From contig JAIRYN010000008.1 in the NCBI GenBank assembly GCA_031267575.1, positions 1 through 64,000 on the forward strand: a DNA stretch of 64,000 nt. Direction: 5' to 3'. The stretch's first letter is position 1. Every line of letters begins with the position of its first letter. The translations under genes and the position numbers were made by a program. Positions 9,880-17,851 of the stretch are shown here, piece after piece. Under the pieces are notes generated by a model. It was given only the letters and a program-made list of their open reading frames with translations. It searched no databases and had not been told where the DNA came from. Origin of the DNA: Synergistaceae bacterium (GTDB lineage Bacteria; Synergistota; Synergistia; Synergistales; Aminobacteriaceae).

Positions 9880-10353
9880 TCAATTAAAAAACGGCTGCAA
9901 AATTCCAAGCGGCATGTTGACTTTGAGGAGAAAATAAAAGATACAAAACAGCACAGCCGTCGTGCCCAGCGACATTCCCAGTATTTTTTTAACGTCGCGC
10001 GAGCCGACGCTTGCCATAACGACGATCATCAGAAGGGGAGTCATCACGATATAACCGATGTCGTCGAGGAAAAAATAATAGACTAGGCAGGCGACGCAGA
10101 TGATAACGATCCTAGACATGCCGCTGTTTTCTTCCACTTCAGCCGCAGAGGGATTTTTTTTGATTATGTTCCAAGCTCCCCAAATGTGCACAGCGCCTAT
10201 CGCTACCATGATCCACGCGATGATGGTCGGCATGGCAGCCGGTCCGGCAGGGTCCAGCGACTGCACCAACGCGACATCGCGGGCAAAGTACAACGTCGCT
10301 GCTCCAAGTGCCAGAGATATCAAACCAAAAATCCAGTCATTTCGTTTGAACAA
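9880..10353 (-). CDS. tctB: Tripartite tricarboxylate transporter, small subunit TctB
   Basis: This small membrane subunit of the TTT system has 157 residues and four hydrophobic segments. A longer frame opens at 10404. I prefer the TTG at 10353 because it follows AAAGGGGAA with good spacing and the chain then begins at FKRNDWIFGL, a typical TctB N-terminus. The extra upstream residues would run into the tctC/tctB hairpin at 10396-10418. The middle gene of the tctC-tctB-tctA set. Confidence 0.85.
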   Translation of the reverse strand: MFKRNDWIFGLISLALGAATLYFARDVALVQSLDPAGPAAMPTIIAWIMVAIGAVHIWGAWNIIKKNPSAAEVEENSGMSRIVIICVACLVYYFFLDDIGYIVMTPLLMIVVMASVGSRDVKKILGMSLGTTAVLFCIFYFLLKVNMPLGILQPFFN

Positions 10354-10395
10354 GATAAATATTCCCCTTTCCAAACTAATCTGGAGCGGCGGCCG

Positions 10396-10418
10396 CGCGG
10401 TCAACGCGCGCGACCGCG
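10396..10418 (-). promoter_or_regulatory. GC-rich hairpin between tctC and tctB
   Basis: CGCGGTC (10396-10402) pairs with GACCGCG (10412-10418), with further CG pairs possible in the loop. It lies 14 bp after the tctC stop. Such a structure could protect or partly terminate the message, allowing more binding protein than permease to be made. Confidence 0.5.
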
Positions 10419-10431
10419 AAATTAAGATACG

Positions 10432-11379
10432 CTATTTACCGAGCGATGTACGGATCGCCGCGTCCTGCTCTTCCATCACCTTGTAGAATTCTTCCCCTGA
10501 AAGCCACGCGGGGACAAGGTGCGAGCTTTCGTAGTATTGTTTGAAATCCGGGTTGTCATAAGCCGCTTTGAAATATTCCCGCAATTTCTCCAGAACTTCC
10601 TTGGGAGTACCCTTTGAGACGATCAGTCCGCGGAATTTTTCTATTGTGACCTGCGGAAACCCCGCTTCCGCGACAGTTTGATAGTCGTAGCCGGGGATTT
10701 TGTTGAATGTGGCTAGAACACGAATCTTACCGCCCTCCACGGACGAGAGCATCTCCGCGAACTCCCCAACACCAGCCGTTATGTGTCCGCCAAGTACCGC
10801 GACCACGCCGTCTCCACCACCCTCGAAAGGCACGAGCGCAACATTGACCCCCGCCGCTTTCATCAGCTCGCGCGTGGCGACAAATTCGATATTACCAGCC
10901 GTGCCGCCGGTGATCTTCAGCTCGCCGGGGCGTTTTTTCGCGTCATCGAGGAAGTCATTCAATGTTTGGTACGGCGCATCAGCCGCCACGTAGATCGCGA
11001 CAGCGTCAATGAACATCCGCGCCACGGCGTCGAAGTCCTTGTAGCTCACTTTCATATTGTTAACGATAGGGCTTGCTATGAATGTCGATGATACCCCCTG
11101 AATGGTGTAACCGTCGGGTTTCGATCTGGCGACGTGTGTCCAGGAGTTCGCCCCAGACGCGCCCGTGATGTTGTTTACGATCACCGGCGTGGGAATCTTA
11201 GTGCTTACGGCCTTCGCGAGAGCTCTGAGGAAAATATCTCCACCCGACCCCGCCGAGTGCCAAATCATTTCGATTCTCTTCTCGGGCCACTCTGCCGCGT
11301 AAGCGACTCCGCATGAGGCCACCATTGCGATGACCACCAGCAACGCGATACGCCTGACTGCGCTTCCAACTTTCTTCAT
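10432..11379 (-). CDS. tctC: Tripartite tricarboxylate transporter, binding protein TctC
   Basis: This periplasmic solute receptor of the TTT system has 315 residues. The start ATG follows GGGAGG. A signal peptide of about 28 residues ends at VAYAAEWPEK. The Bug/TctC fold is visible from KRIEMIWHSAGSGGDIFLRAL, with the conserved GASGANSW loop (near residue 68) and PFEGGGDGVVAVLGGHITAG (near residue 185). The ligand-contact region differs from citrate receptors enough that I cannot name the ligand. It is co-directional with the secreted hydrolase upstream, and the two share a very similar ribosome site (GAGGGAGG). Confidence 0.93.
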   Translation of the reverse strand: MKKVGSAVRRIALLVVIAMVASCGVAYAAEWPEKRIEMIWHSAGSGGDIFLRALAKAVSTKIPTPVIVNNITGASGANSWTHVARSKPDGYTIQGVSSTFIASPIVNNMKVSYKDFDAVARMFIDAVAIYVAADAPYQTLNDFLDDAKKRPGELKITGGTAGNIEFVATRELMKAAGVNVALVPFEGGGDGVVAVLGGHITAGVGEFAEMLSSVEGGKIRVLATFNKIPGYDYQTVAEAGFPQVTIEKFRGLIVSKGTPKEVLEKLREYFKAAYDNPDFKQYYESSHLVPAWLSGEEFYKVMEEQDAAIRTSLGK

Positions 11380-11453
11380 AATACTGCCTCCCTCTTGTTG
11401 AGAAATATCACTTGAATGTTGAAATGAATGTTGAAAATCTCGCTACTTTATCG

Positions 11454-12605
11454 CTACTTTATATTGCCTTCGATCCAGGACTGCACGATTTTAGCGATGT
11501 CTAGACTGTTTTTCTCGACCATCATAAAGTGCGAGTTGCCTATTTGCCCCTCATCTTGAAGATGAGTGTACATGACGTTTTTCACCCCAGCCTGTTTTAG
11601 GTAAAGCGGCACGAGGTAGTCGTAATTCCAGTGATACGACGCGGATCCCGTGACCACCAAGATTGGAATATCTTTGAGATTCACCAGAACTCTCGCCGGT
11701 TCTTTTTGCAAATTGCCGGGCAATAGGGTTTTGTCTTTTGGGGTATGCAGCTCCGGAATCAGCTCTTTCTCCGGGTCGGTAACGGGAGGATCGTAAGTCA
11801 TAGGAATCTCCGTCAGTCCCCAAACAGCGTACTCCACGGAGCCACGACGAGGATTATTGTGGAACGGCTGGCCTTTGGGTTCGAGATTCACAATCCCCTT
11901 CACGAGATTGGGTCTCGCGTCCGCAATCAACCACGCGAACGGACCAGACTGCGAATGAGAAACGAGAATCGCGGGGCCAATCTTGTCCAACAGCAAAGCG
12001 CCCGCTTTCTGCGCGAAGGTTTCCATTTGTTTGTTATCGTTCAGAGCCGGAGCTACCGTGGCGTAAAAAGTATCAAATATGGGATCACCCATATCGGGCT
12101 TTCCAGGGAACTGGGTCGCTCCCTCGACCCCCTTGCCCGCGAACATCACTTCGCTCCTTTGCGCGGAGGACGTAGACAGATACTGCCCAGGCCGCGGCAA
12201 CGCCCCAGCTCGGCCGCGGTTCGGAACATCCGTGACGTACACAATATAACCTTGCTCCCAGAAATATTGGGCCCAGCCGTTTCTGCCATCCGGTGTGTTC
12301 AGCCACGCCAGGCTCGTGGAGTTGTTGCCGGAGAAAAATACCAGCGGGTAAGGTTTAGTGACTTCTTTGGGCACGAAGACCTCAATGAACATTTGCCCTC
12401 GCATCACCAATGATTCTGTCTCCCCCTTGAGCCCTTCCGCATGTTCCGGTTCCGGCTCATACTCGCCGCCGACGAAAAAATATCCCCACGACTGAAGAGA
12501 TGTGACGTCGCTCACGTGAATTCCTTGCGGAACGCTCGCCACAGGCGCCGCAGACGCTGACCCCGCCAACAACAGCGCTGTTAAAAACGCGAAGCACTTT
12601 CTCAT
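11454..12605 (-). CDS. Secreted alpha/beta hydrolase, esterase-713-like
   Basis: This exported hydrolase has 383 residues with a signal peptide of about 19 residues (LLLAGSASAAPV). The nucleophile motif is SHSQSG (near residue 218) in place of the usual GxSxG. This, the acidic residue in NLEPKG about 25 residues later and the histidine in GNSHFMM near residue 353 match the esterase 713 type of alpha/beta hydrolase. It lies between the aconitase small subunit and tctC in the same direction. A plausible role is to cleave an ester outside the cytoplasm so that the freed acid can be taken up by TctABC; this is inference. The substrate is unknown. Confidence 0.85.
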   Translation of the reverse strand: MRKCFAFLTALLLAGSASAAPVASVPQGIHVSDVTSLQSWGYFFVGGEYEPEPEHAEGLKGETESLVMRGQMFIEVFVPKEVTKPYPLVFFSGNNSTSLAWLNTPDGRNGWAQYFWEQGYIVYVTDVPNRGRAGALPRPGQYLSTSSAQRSEVMFAGKGVEGATQFPGKPDMGDPIFDTFYATVAPALNDNKQMETFAQKAGALLLDKIGPAILVSHSQSGPFAWLIADARPNLVKGIVNLEPKGQPFHNNPRRGSVEYAVWGLTEIPMTYDPPVTDPEKELIPELHTPKDKTLLPGNLQKEPARVLVNLKDIPILVVTGSASYHWNYDYLVPLYLKQAGVKNVMYTHLQDEGQIGNSHFMMVEKNSLDIAKIVQSWIEGNIK

Positions 12606-12642
12606 AACACTACCTCCCTCTTAAGTAATATTTGTAATATTT

Positions 12643-12684
12643 GGGGCTCTGCCCCATACCCCGCTCAAGGGTCCCAGACCCTTG
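12643..12684. repeat. REP-like double hairpin
   Basis: GGGGCTCTGCCCC (12643-12655) is followed by CAAGGGTCCCAGACCCTTG (12666-12684). The same motif series appears inverted at 3028-3081. It occupies the 144-bp gap between the small aconitase subunit and the hydrolase. A second short hairpin (AGTCCC/GGGACT, 12725-12741) lies closer to the aconitase stop. Confidence 0.6.
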
Positions 12685-12749
12685 ATAATCCCCATCATAA
12701 AAAACAAAAACAATAGACGCGTATAGTCCCACGAAGGGACTTACGACGT

Positions 12750-13232
12750 TCAGATATTTCGGCTCTGATTCAGTGTGTTGATGAGACCGCCGTTCAAGAG
12801 GTATTCCATAAGGAACGGCGGAAATGGCTCGAAGGTGAATTTTTTGCCGCTGTGGGTCTCTATCTTGCCGGCTGTGAGGTTCAGCGTTGCGGATTCGCCT
12901 TCCTCGATCTCCTCGCTCGCGGAGGGGCAAACCACCGCGGGTAAGCCTATGTTGACGCAATTCCTGAAAAAAATCCTCGCGTAGGATTTGGCTACGACCG
13001 CTCCAATTCCCGCTCCCTTCAGAGCCAGGGGCGCGTGCTCGCGGCTGGATCCGCAGCCGAAATTGGTTCCGCAGATCAGAATGTCGCCCGGTGAGAGCTT
13101 CGCCGCTAACCCAGGGCGGACGTTTTCGAGGATGTGAAGCCCCAACTCCGACGGTTTTGTCAGGGTCATGTACTGAAAGGGTAGCAGCTCGTCTGTCGCT
13201 ACGTTATCGCCCAGCTTCCAGCAGCGATTCAT
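12750..13232 (-). CDS. Aconitase-family hydro-lyase, small (swivel) subunit, LeuD-like
   Basis: This swivel-domain subunit has 160 residues, the usual LeuD/HacB length. The motif [21 protein letters not shown] (near residue 50) is the typical substrate-contact loop, and [21 protein letters not shown] follows. Its ATG overlaps the large-subunit stop by one base, so the two are coupled. With the large subunit it would dehydrate or isomerise a 2- or 3-hydroxy di- or tricarboxylate. No leucine biosynthesis genes are nearby, so a catabolic substrate, as with 2,3-dimethylmalate dehydratase, is more likely than isopropylmalate. Confidence 0.9.
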   Translation of the reverse strand: MNRCWKLGDNVATDELLPFQYMTLTKPSELGLHILENVRPGLAAKLSPGDILICGTNFGCGSSREHAPLALKGAGIGAVVAKSYARIFFRNCVNIGLPAVVCPSASEEIEEGESATLNLTAGKIETHSGKKFTFEPFPPFLMEYLLNGGLINTLNQSRNI

Positions 13233-14461
13233 CAGTCATAACCTCCGTTGGAGTCGCTTTTGTACGCCGTCACGTAACCCGCCATTGCGGAGGCCGCCAC
13301 GGTCGCGGCGCTTCCAAGGTAGATCGCTCCCCCCGCGCCCATTCTTCCTTTCATGTTGCGGGGCGAGTTGGCGACGCAAACCTCGCCCTTCGCCAAGATG
13401 CCGACATCGTGCCCGCCACATGCCCCACACGCCGGAGAACCGATGATCGCTCCGGCGTCGTGTAACGCCTCGATATAACCCAGGGAAAGGGTTTCACCGT
13501 AAATTTTCTTACTGGCCGGAATCACGAGAAGTCTTACACCTTTCGCGACCTTCTTACCACGCAAAATCCCGGCGGCTTTTTCGATGTCGCTAAGTAAGCC
13601 GCCCGTGCAGGAGCCAATAAAAGCCTGGTTGATGCGTATTTTTTGCGTCTCTATCTCGGAAAGAGGCCAAGCGTTGGTTGGTGAAGACGGAACCGCGACG
13701 TTGGGCTCGATGCCATTCAAATCGAATCGCTCGGTTCTAACGTATTCCGCGTCCGGGTCGGGATGTTGGTCGGGATGTTGAACAAACATCGCGTTCTTCG
13801 CTCCCATCTCCATGCTCATGACACAACACATGATGCGGTCGTCAAAGGACAGAGCGTCAATGCCGTCTCCCTGAAACTCCACGGAGCGGTAATTCGCCCC
13901 CTCTGGCCCAAAGCGCGACAGAACGCAATTCATCAAGTCGCGTGCGCAGGTGTCTTTTGGCAAAGTTCCCTCGAAGATCACACAAATAGTCTCAGGAACC
14001 CGAAACCATATTCGTCCCGTCACTAGAACCGCCGCCATTTCCGTCGCGCCTATGCCCGTGGCGAACGCTCCCCTCGCTCCCTCGCCAGTGGTGTGGGAAT
14101 CCGTGCCCACGACGATTTCTCCCGAACGCGCCAAGTCTTCTTCCAGCATCGTGACATGGCTGATGCCGCAGCCACAATCGTGAAAGCGCTCTATACCATG
14201 CTCTTTAGTGAATCGCCTCATCAAATCGTGATGCAGGGTTGCCTTCACCGTGGTCGATGGACTGTGGTGGTCGATAAAAAACGCGGCCCTGTTCGGATGC
14301 TTTACGGAAGCCCCAGATATCCTGCCGAAGTTCTCGATGACAAGCGCCGCGTTGTTGTCATGAACCATAGCACGGTCAACCTCGACCTCGACGATTTCCC
14401 CCGCCTGAGTTCGCGCCCGTCCGCATCCCCTCGCCAGAATCTTTTCCGCTTCCGTGGGCAT
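13232..14461 (-). CDS. Aconitase-family hydro-lyase, large (Fe-S) subunit, LeuC-like
   Basis: This [4Fe-4S] hydro-lyase subunit has 409 residues from the ATG at 14461 (ribosome site TTGAGG); a TTG at 14473 overlapping the upstream stop is an alternative. The three cluster cysteines are seen in FIGSCTGG and in ACGACGG. The conserved VGTDSHTTGEGA loop and NSPRNMKGRMGAGG near the C-terminus also match LeuC and homoaconitase-type enzymes. In isopropylmalate isomerases the first motif usually reads GSCTNGR, so the change to GG marks a different substrate group. It is preceded by the flavoenzyme gene and followed by its small subunit. Confidence 0.92.
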   Translation of the reverse strand: MPTEAEKILARGCGRARTQAGEIVEVEVDRAMVHDNNAALVIENFGRISGASVKHPNRAAFFIDHHSPSTTVKATLHHDLMRRFTKEHGIERFHDCGCGISHVTMLEEDLARSGEIVVGTDSHTTGEGARGAFATGIGATEMAAVLVTGRIWFRVPETICVIFEGTLPKDTCARDLMNCVLSRFGPEGANYRSVEFQGDGIDALSFDDRIMCCVMSMEMGAKNAMFVQHPDQHPDPDAEYVRTERFDLNGIEPNVAVPSSPTNAWPLSEIETQKIRINQAFIGSCTGGLLSDIEKAAGILRGKKVAKGVRLLVIPASKKIYGETLSLGYIEALHDAGAIIGSPACGACGGHDVGILAKGEVCVANSPRNMKGRMGAGGAIYLGSAATVAASAMAGYVTAYKSDSNGGYD

Positions 14462-14469
14462 TTTGCGCC

Positions 14470-16392
14470 TCAAAAACTAACGGCAAGCGCCTTTTCAAAG
14501 GCGTCGTGTATCGCGTCCATAGCGTCGCCGGACTTTTCGGCATTGCCAACTATAATCATCTCAATTCCCTGAAACTTTTGAATATCCTCCGGCGTGGCTG
14601 GTTTGTAACCACACGCGAGAACGCACTCGAAGGAGCCATTGGGTTCATTAATGGCGACATGGCGCTCTGCTCCTTCCTTGTCTTTCACGGTGAGACCTGC
14701 CGCGTCGATACTCTGGACTGTGCTGTGCCGGATGAGCATGACGCCCTTTTCTGCGAAACGCTTCTCCATGAAGTGCCAGCGCGCCACACCCAGAGTGGCA
14801 ACCTGTTCCCGGGGGTCGTTGCCAATGATGATGGCCTTTTTGTCCTTTTCGATAATGGCGTCCGCAACTTCGTATCCAACGATTCCATCGCCCACGATGA
14901 CATAGCAGTCAGCGTTGAACGTTCCCCGTTCAATGAATTCAAGGGCGCTCCAGACTTTGATTTTTTTGTTGATCGCTATTGGAGGAACGATAGGGCTCCC
15001 TCCCGTCGCCAGGACGACGAGGTTCCAATTTCCCTGGGGTATGGCGTCGAGTTCTGAATTCAGGAGGATTTTAACCCCCTGGGAGGGAAGAAGTTTTTCG
15101 TAATAGTCGATGACATTGGTGTAGGGTGCTTTGCCCGGGGCTTTAGAGGCCCAGTAAAAGGTTCCGCCGAGTCTGTTTCCACGTTCGAATAACGTCACTC
15201 GAGCCCCGCGCTTCGATAAGATATTGGCGGCCTCAAGACCGGACACTCCACCGCCGACCACCGCTATGTCGAGGTTTTTATCCTTCAGGTCCTCGGTGAT
15301 GTGGATCAGCTCTTCACGCCCCAGTATGGGGTTTTGCAGGCAGGCGGCCATGGATTTGTTCTGCTCTCTGCGAGTGCGGCAACCTTGATTACAGCCGATG
15401 CACTTGCGTATGGGGTAAAGTTCACCCTTGGCCAGATGGGATATGGAGCCGGCCCAATCCGCTTCCGCCAAAGAGGTGCGGGCCACGGCGATGAAGTCGG
15501 CCTCGCCGTTCTCGATCATGCGCTCGCCCACCTCCCAATCTACCACGCGGCCCACGACAATGACAGGGACTTTCAGCCCTTCTTTCAAGGCCTTGCCCAT
15601 CCATCCGAGATGTCCCTGTTGAACCTCCGAGGGTGGGCATTCCCACTCCTCGCTTTCCGGCATTCCAGAGGAGACGTGAATGGCGTCCACTCCCGCGTCT
15701 TGCATGATTTTGCATATTTTCAGGGAAGCCGGCAGCTCACGCCCTCCAGGAATGCGCTCCTCGCCGCTGAGGCGTAATATGACAGGAAATTCTGGACCGC
15801 AAAGCTCTTTCATGCGCACGATCATCTCTTGTACGGATCGAGCGCAGTTCTCCAAACTTCCGCCGTATTGATCGGTTCGCGTGTTCAGAAGTTCCGAGAG
15901 CAGGAGAGCCACTTCGTGGCCGTGGGCGCCATGAATTTCCACTCCGTCGAACCCCGCTTTTTTCGCGCGCAATGCCCCAACCGCGTAAGACTCGATGATC
16001 TGTTGGAGTTCTTCAGTCGTTAACTCGAAAGGCGAGGCCTCGCTCTTAAATTCCTTACGGCCGAACTGGATGCCTGACGGATGTATCTGACAGAAAACCT
16101 TGGCGCCCGCGTTGTGCACGGCGTCTAGCAGCGGCTTCCACTGGGGGATGCGGGAATCGTCGGCCAGAGAGCCTCGCGCCCGCTTGTTGTCGCCATGAGG
16201 GTTGGCTGGAAGGATGAACGCGCCCATTCCGCTCTTGGCACGATTCTCGAAAAACGCGATCATTTTGTCCGTCACTTCCCCGTTCTTGCCTGAAAAGTAA
16301 AGACACATCGAGGAAGTGATGAGCCTGTTACGTATCTCTACCGGGCCGATTTTCGCTGGTGTCAAGATGAGGGGAGCCGAGGCGGCGCTCAT
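14470..16392 (-). CDS. OYE-family Fe-S flavoenzyme, 2,4-dienoyl-CoA-reductase-like
   Basis: This cytoplasmic enzyme has 640 residues. Residues 1-330 form an FMN-binding TIM barrel (VEIRNRLITSSM start, DGVEIHGAHGHEVALLLS). A 4Fe-4S motif CxxCxxxCx11C begins near residue 333 (CIGCNQGC). Residues 370-640 form FAD/NAD Rossmann domains (AVVGGGVSGLEAANILSKRG; VIVGDGIVGYEVADAI). The layout is that of 2,4-dienoyl-CoA reductase and trimethylamine dehydrogenase. At the position usually given as HGxxGY, the catalytic Tyr of dienoyl-CoA reductase, this protein has His (HGAHGH). It probably reduces or oxidises an unsaturated acid or CoA ester. It begins one base after the unknown Cys-protein gene. Confidence 0.9.
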   Translation of the reverse strand: MSAASAPLILTPAKIGPVEIRNRLITSSMCLYFSGKNGEVTDKMIAFFENRAKSGMGAFILPANPHGDNKRARGSLADDSRIPQWKPLLDAVHNAGAKVFCQIHPSGIQFGRKEFKSEASPFELTTEELQQIIESYAVGALRAKKAGFDGVEIHGAHGHEVALLLSELLNTRTDQYGGSLENCARSVQEMIVRMKELCGPEFPVILRLSGEERIPGGRELPASLKICKIMQDAGVDAIHVSSGMPESEEWECPPSEVQQGHLGWMGKALKEGLKVPVIVVGRVVDWEVGERMIENGEADFIAVARTSLAEADWAGSISHLAKGELYPIRKCIGCNQGCRTRREQNKSMAACLQNPILGREELIHITEDLKDKNLDIAVVGGGVSGLEAANILSKRGARVTLFERGNRLGGTFYWASKAPGKAPYTNVIDYYEKLLPSQGVKILLNSELDAIPQGNWNLVVLATGGSPIVPPIAINKKIKVWSALEFIERGTFNADCYVIVGDGIVGYEVADAIIEKDKKAIIIGNDPREQVATLGVARWHFMEKRFAEKGVMLIRHSTVQSIDAAGLTVKDKEGAERHVAINEPNGSFECVLACGYKPATPEDIQKFQGIEMIIVGNAEKSGDAMDAIHDAFEKALAVSF

Positions 16393-16393
16393 T

Positions 16394-17107
16394 TTACTTT
16401 GTCTCCTTTTTGACTTTATCTCCTTGGGCTGATCCGTCTCTGGCCAGGATTTCCTTGAGGCGCCTGGCGCAACGGGTCACGTTGAAGATTCCGCAGGTGC
16501 AGGGTTTGGCGATCACAATGGCCGCATCTTCCGGGGATAGCTTTCCTTTTCTGACCTTTTCGATCACATCCTTCACCAAATTGGAGGCGATCAATGAATG
16601 CCCGCACATGGTCACCATTTCGAGGACTTCGTTTTCTGGAGCCCCTTCCTCGTTCAGAGCGGGAGTGGTCACTTCTCCCGGCAGTTTTTCGGTCTTGCCG
16701 AAGACCCCCAGGGATAGGGAGGCCGTGTGAGGCTTGAGTCCACAATCGTGGGCAATTTGCACCACGTCGTCGATCAATCCGCTGACCACTATCGAAATAC
16801 CCACGTCGGCCTCTTTCGCTTTCTTGAGGACGCCTTTGACCTTCTCCGCGTCATCGAAATTGGCGATGATCCCGTAGGAGTTGTCGAGAGTTTGGGCATA
16901 TTCATCGGGTTTCAGCCCCGCTACAAAACTTTTCCCGGCGTGGCTGGAGCCGAAGTTATCCGGGTTTTCAGAGATGTAAATCGAGAGGATTTTACGCAAC
17001 TTGTCGCCGCAGTTGTCGCGATTGACGCCTTTGGCCGCGCGCGTGTAGATGCAGAAGTCGTTTTTGAGGCTTTCGGCGGAACCAAAGCGGTGTAAAGAGT
17101 GACTCAT
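16394..17107 (-). CDS. Unknown protein with CxCG...RC cysteine motif
   Basis: I do not recognise this 237-residue protein. It has no signal peptide and no membrane segment, so it is probably cytoplasmic. Cysteines lie at 19 and 33, in HDCGLKP, in MCGHSLIA, and in a C-terminal cluster KPCTCGIFNVTRCARRL (C203, C205, C213). The last could bind a metal or an Fe-S cluster. The middle reads like an alternating alpha/beta domain (VGISIVVSGLIDDVVQIAHDCG). It lies 18 bp after the ferredoxin gene and one base before the flavoenzyme gene, so it is very likely a partner or subunit of these. A redox or substrate-handling role is only an inference from the neighbours. Confidence 0.75.
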   Translation of the reverse strand: MSHSLHRFGSAESLKNDFCIYTRAAKGVNRDNCGDKLRKILSIYISENPDNFGSSHAGKSFVAGLKPDEYAQTLDNSYGIIANFDDAEKVKGVLKKAKEADVGISIVVSGLIDDVVQIAHDCGLKPHTASLSLGVFGKTEKLPGEVTTPALNEEGAPENEVLEMVTMCGHSLIASNLVKDVIEKVRKGKLSPEDAAIVIAKPCTCGIFNVTRCARRLKEILARDGSAQGDKVKKETK

Positions 17108-17125
17108 GTTCTTCGCGCCTCCTTA

Positions 17126-17851
17126 TTATCTGTCTACAATTGGACGTCCGAGACCGACGTTGATTTTGGCGTTTGGACGCACGGACAAGCCTATTTTTTT
17201 CAATCGGTCGATGACGGGAAGCGTGGCGTCGTCATCGAAGCGGCTCACAAGCCCAACGGACACCACGGTGTCCAGGTCTTTCAGGATGGGGAGAATGCGT
17301 CCCAAAATCTTTTCCAGATCCTCCGGTCTGTCGATGCGTATTTCGAGAATGCCGGAGAGGATTTTCTCGTTGACGTACTCAGGTTTGACCTTGCCCGACA
17401 TGTCTTCTTCCAGGAGACCGTAGAGTGGGTTATCTTCCAGTATCGATATGTTCATCTCGCGGACAATTTTTGCCACTTTCTCGATTTCCGTGAGCCTCGT
17501 CCCGGTTCCTGGGCGTCCGAACTCCAAAAGCAGACCGTATTCGCCGCGTCCGAATTTGCCCGTAACGTCGTTGGTCTTGGCCTCCTCGGTGCCGCGTCCC
17601 CACGCTTTGAGATTGGGATGCTGGACCCCAGGGTCGCTAAACTGCATTCGGATGGCCCTGGGATACTCGAAGGATTCTTTGGGCATGTAGATCGCCTTTT
17701 TGGGGCAGACATCGACCCGCAGGCACACACCACACTCGACGCACTCTTCTTCATCGATGCGCGCTTTTTCTTCTCCTATCGCGATGCTATGCACGGGGCA
17801 GTAGGGTAAGCAAGCGCGGCAACCAACGCACTTTTCCACGTCAATTCTCAT
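17126..17851 (-). CDS. Two-cluster ferredoxin with novel C-terminal domain
   Basis: This protein has 241 residues. The N-terminal 60 residues form a 2[4Fe-4S] ferredoxin: CxxCxxCxxxC at residues 8-18 and CxxCxxCx5C at 37-49, the second loop being two residues longer than usual. The remaining 180 residues form a soluble domain that I cannot name, with EYGLLLEFGRPGTGTRLTEI near residue 105 and repeated VSVGLVSRFDDD-like strands. It overlaps the GntR regulator by 4 bp (ATGA) and is followed by the unknown Cys protein. It probably carries electrons to or from the OYE-type flavoenzyme. Confidence 0.85.
   Translation of the reverse strand: MRIDVEKCVGCRACLPYCPVHSIAIGEEKARIDEEECVECGVCLRVDVCPKKAIYMPKESFEYPRAIRMQFSDPGVQHPNLKAWGRGTEEAKTNDVTGKFGRGEYGLLLEFGRPGTGTRLTEIEKVAKIVREMNISILEDNPLYGLLEEDMSGKVKPEYVNEKILSGILEIRIDRPEDLEKILGRILPILKDLDTVVSVGLVSRFDDDATLPVIDRLKKIGLSVRPNAKINVGLGRPIVDR

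Noticed and set aside
11745-12413. 222-residue plus-strand reading frame
   Set aside because: It is antisense to the esterase-like gene, which has a signal peptide, ribosome site and active-site motifs.
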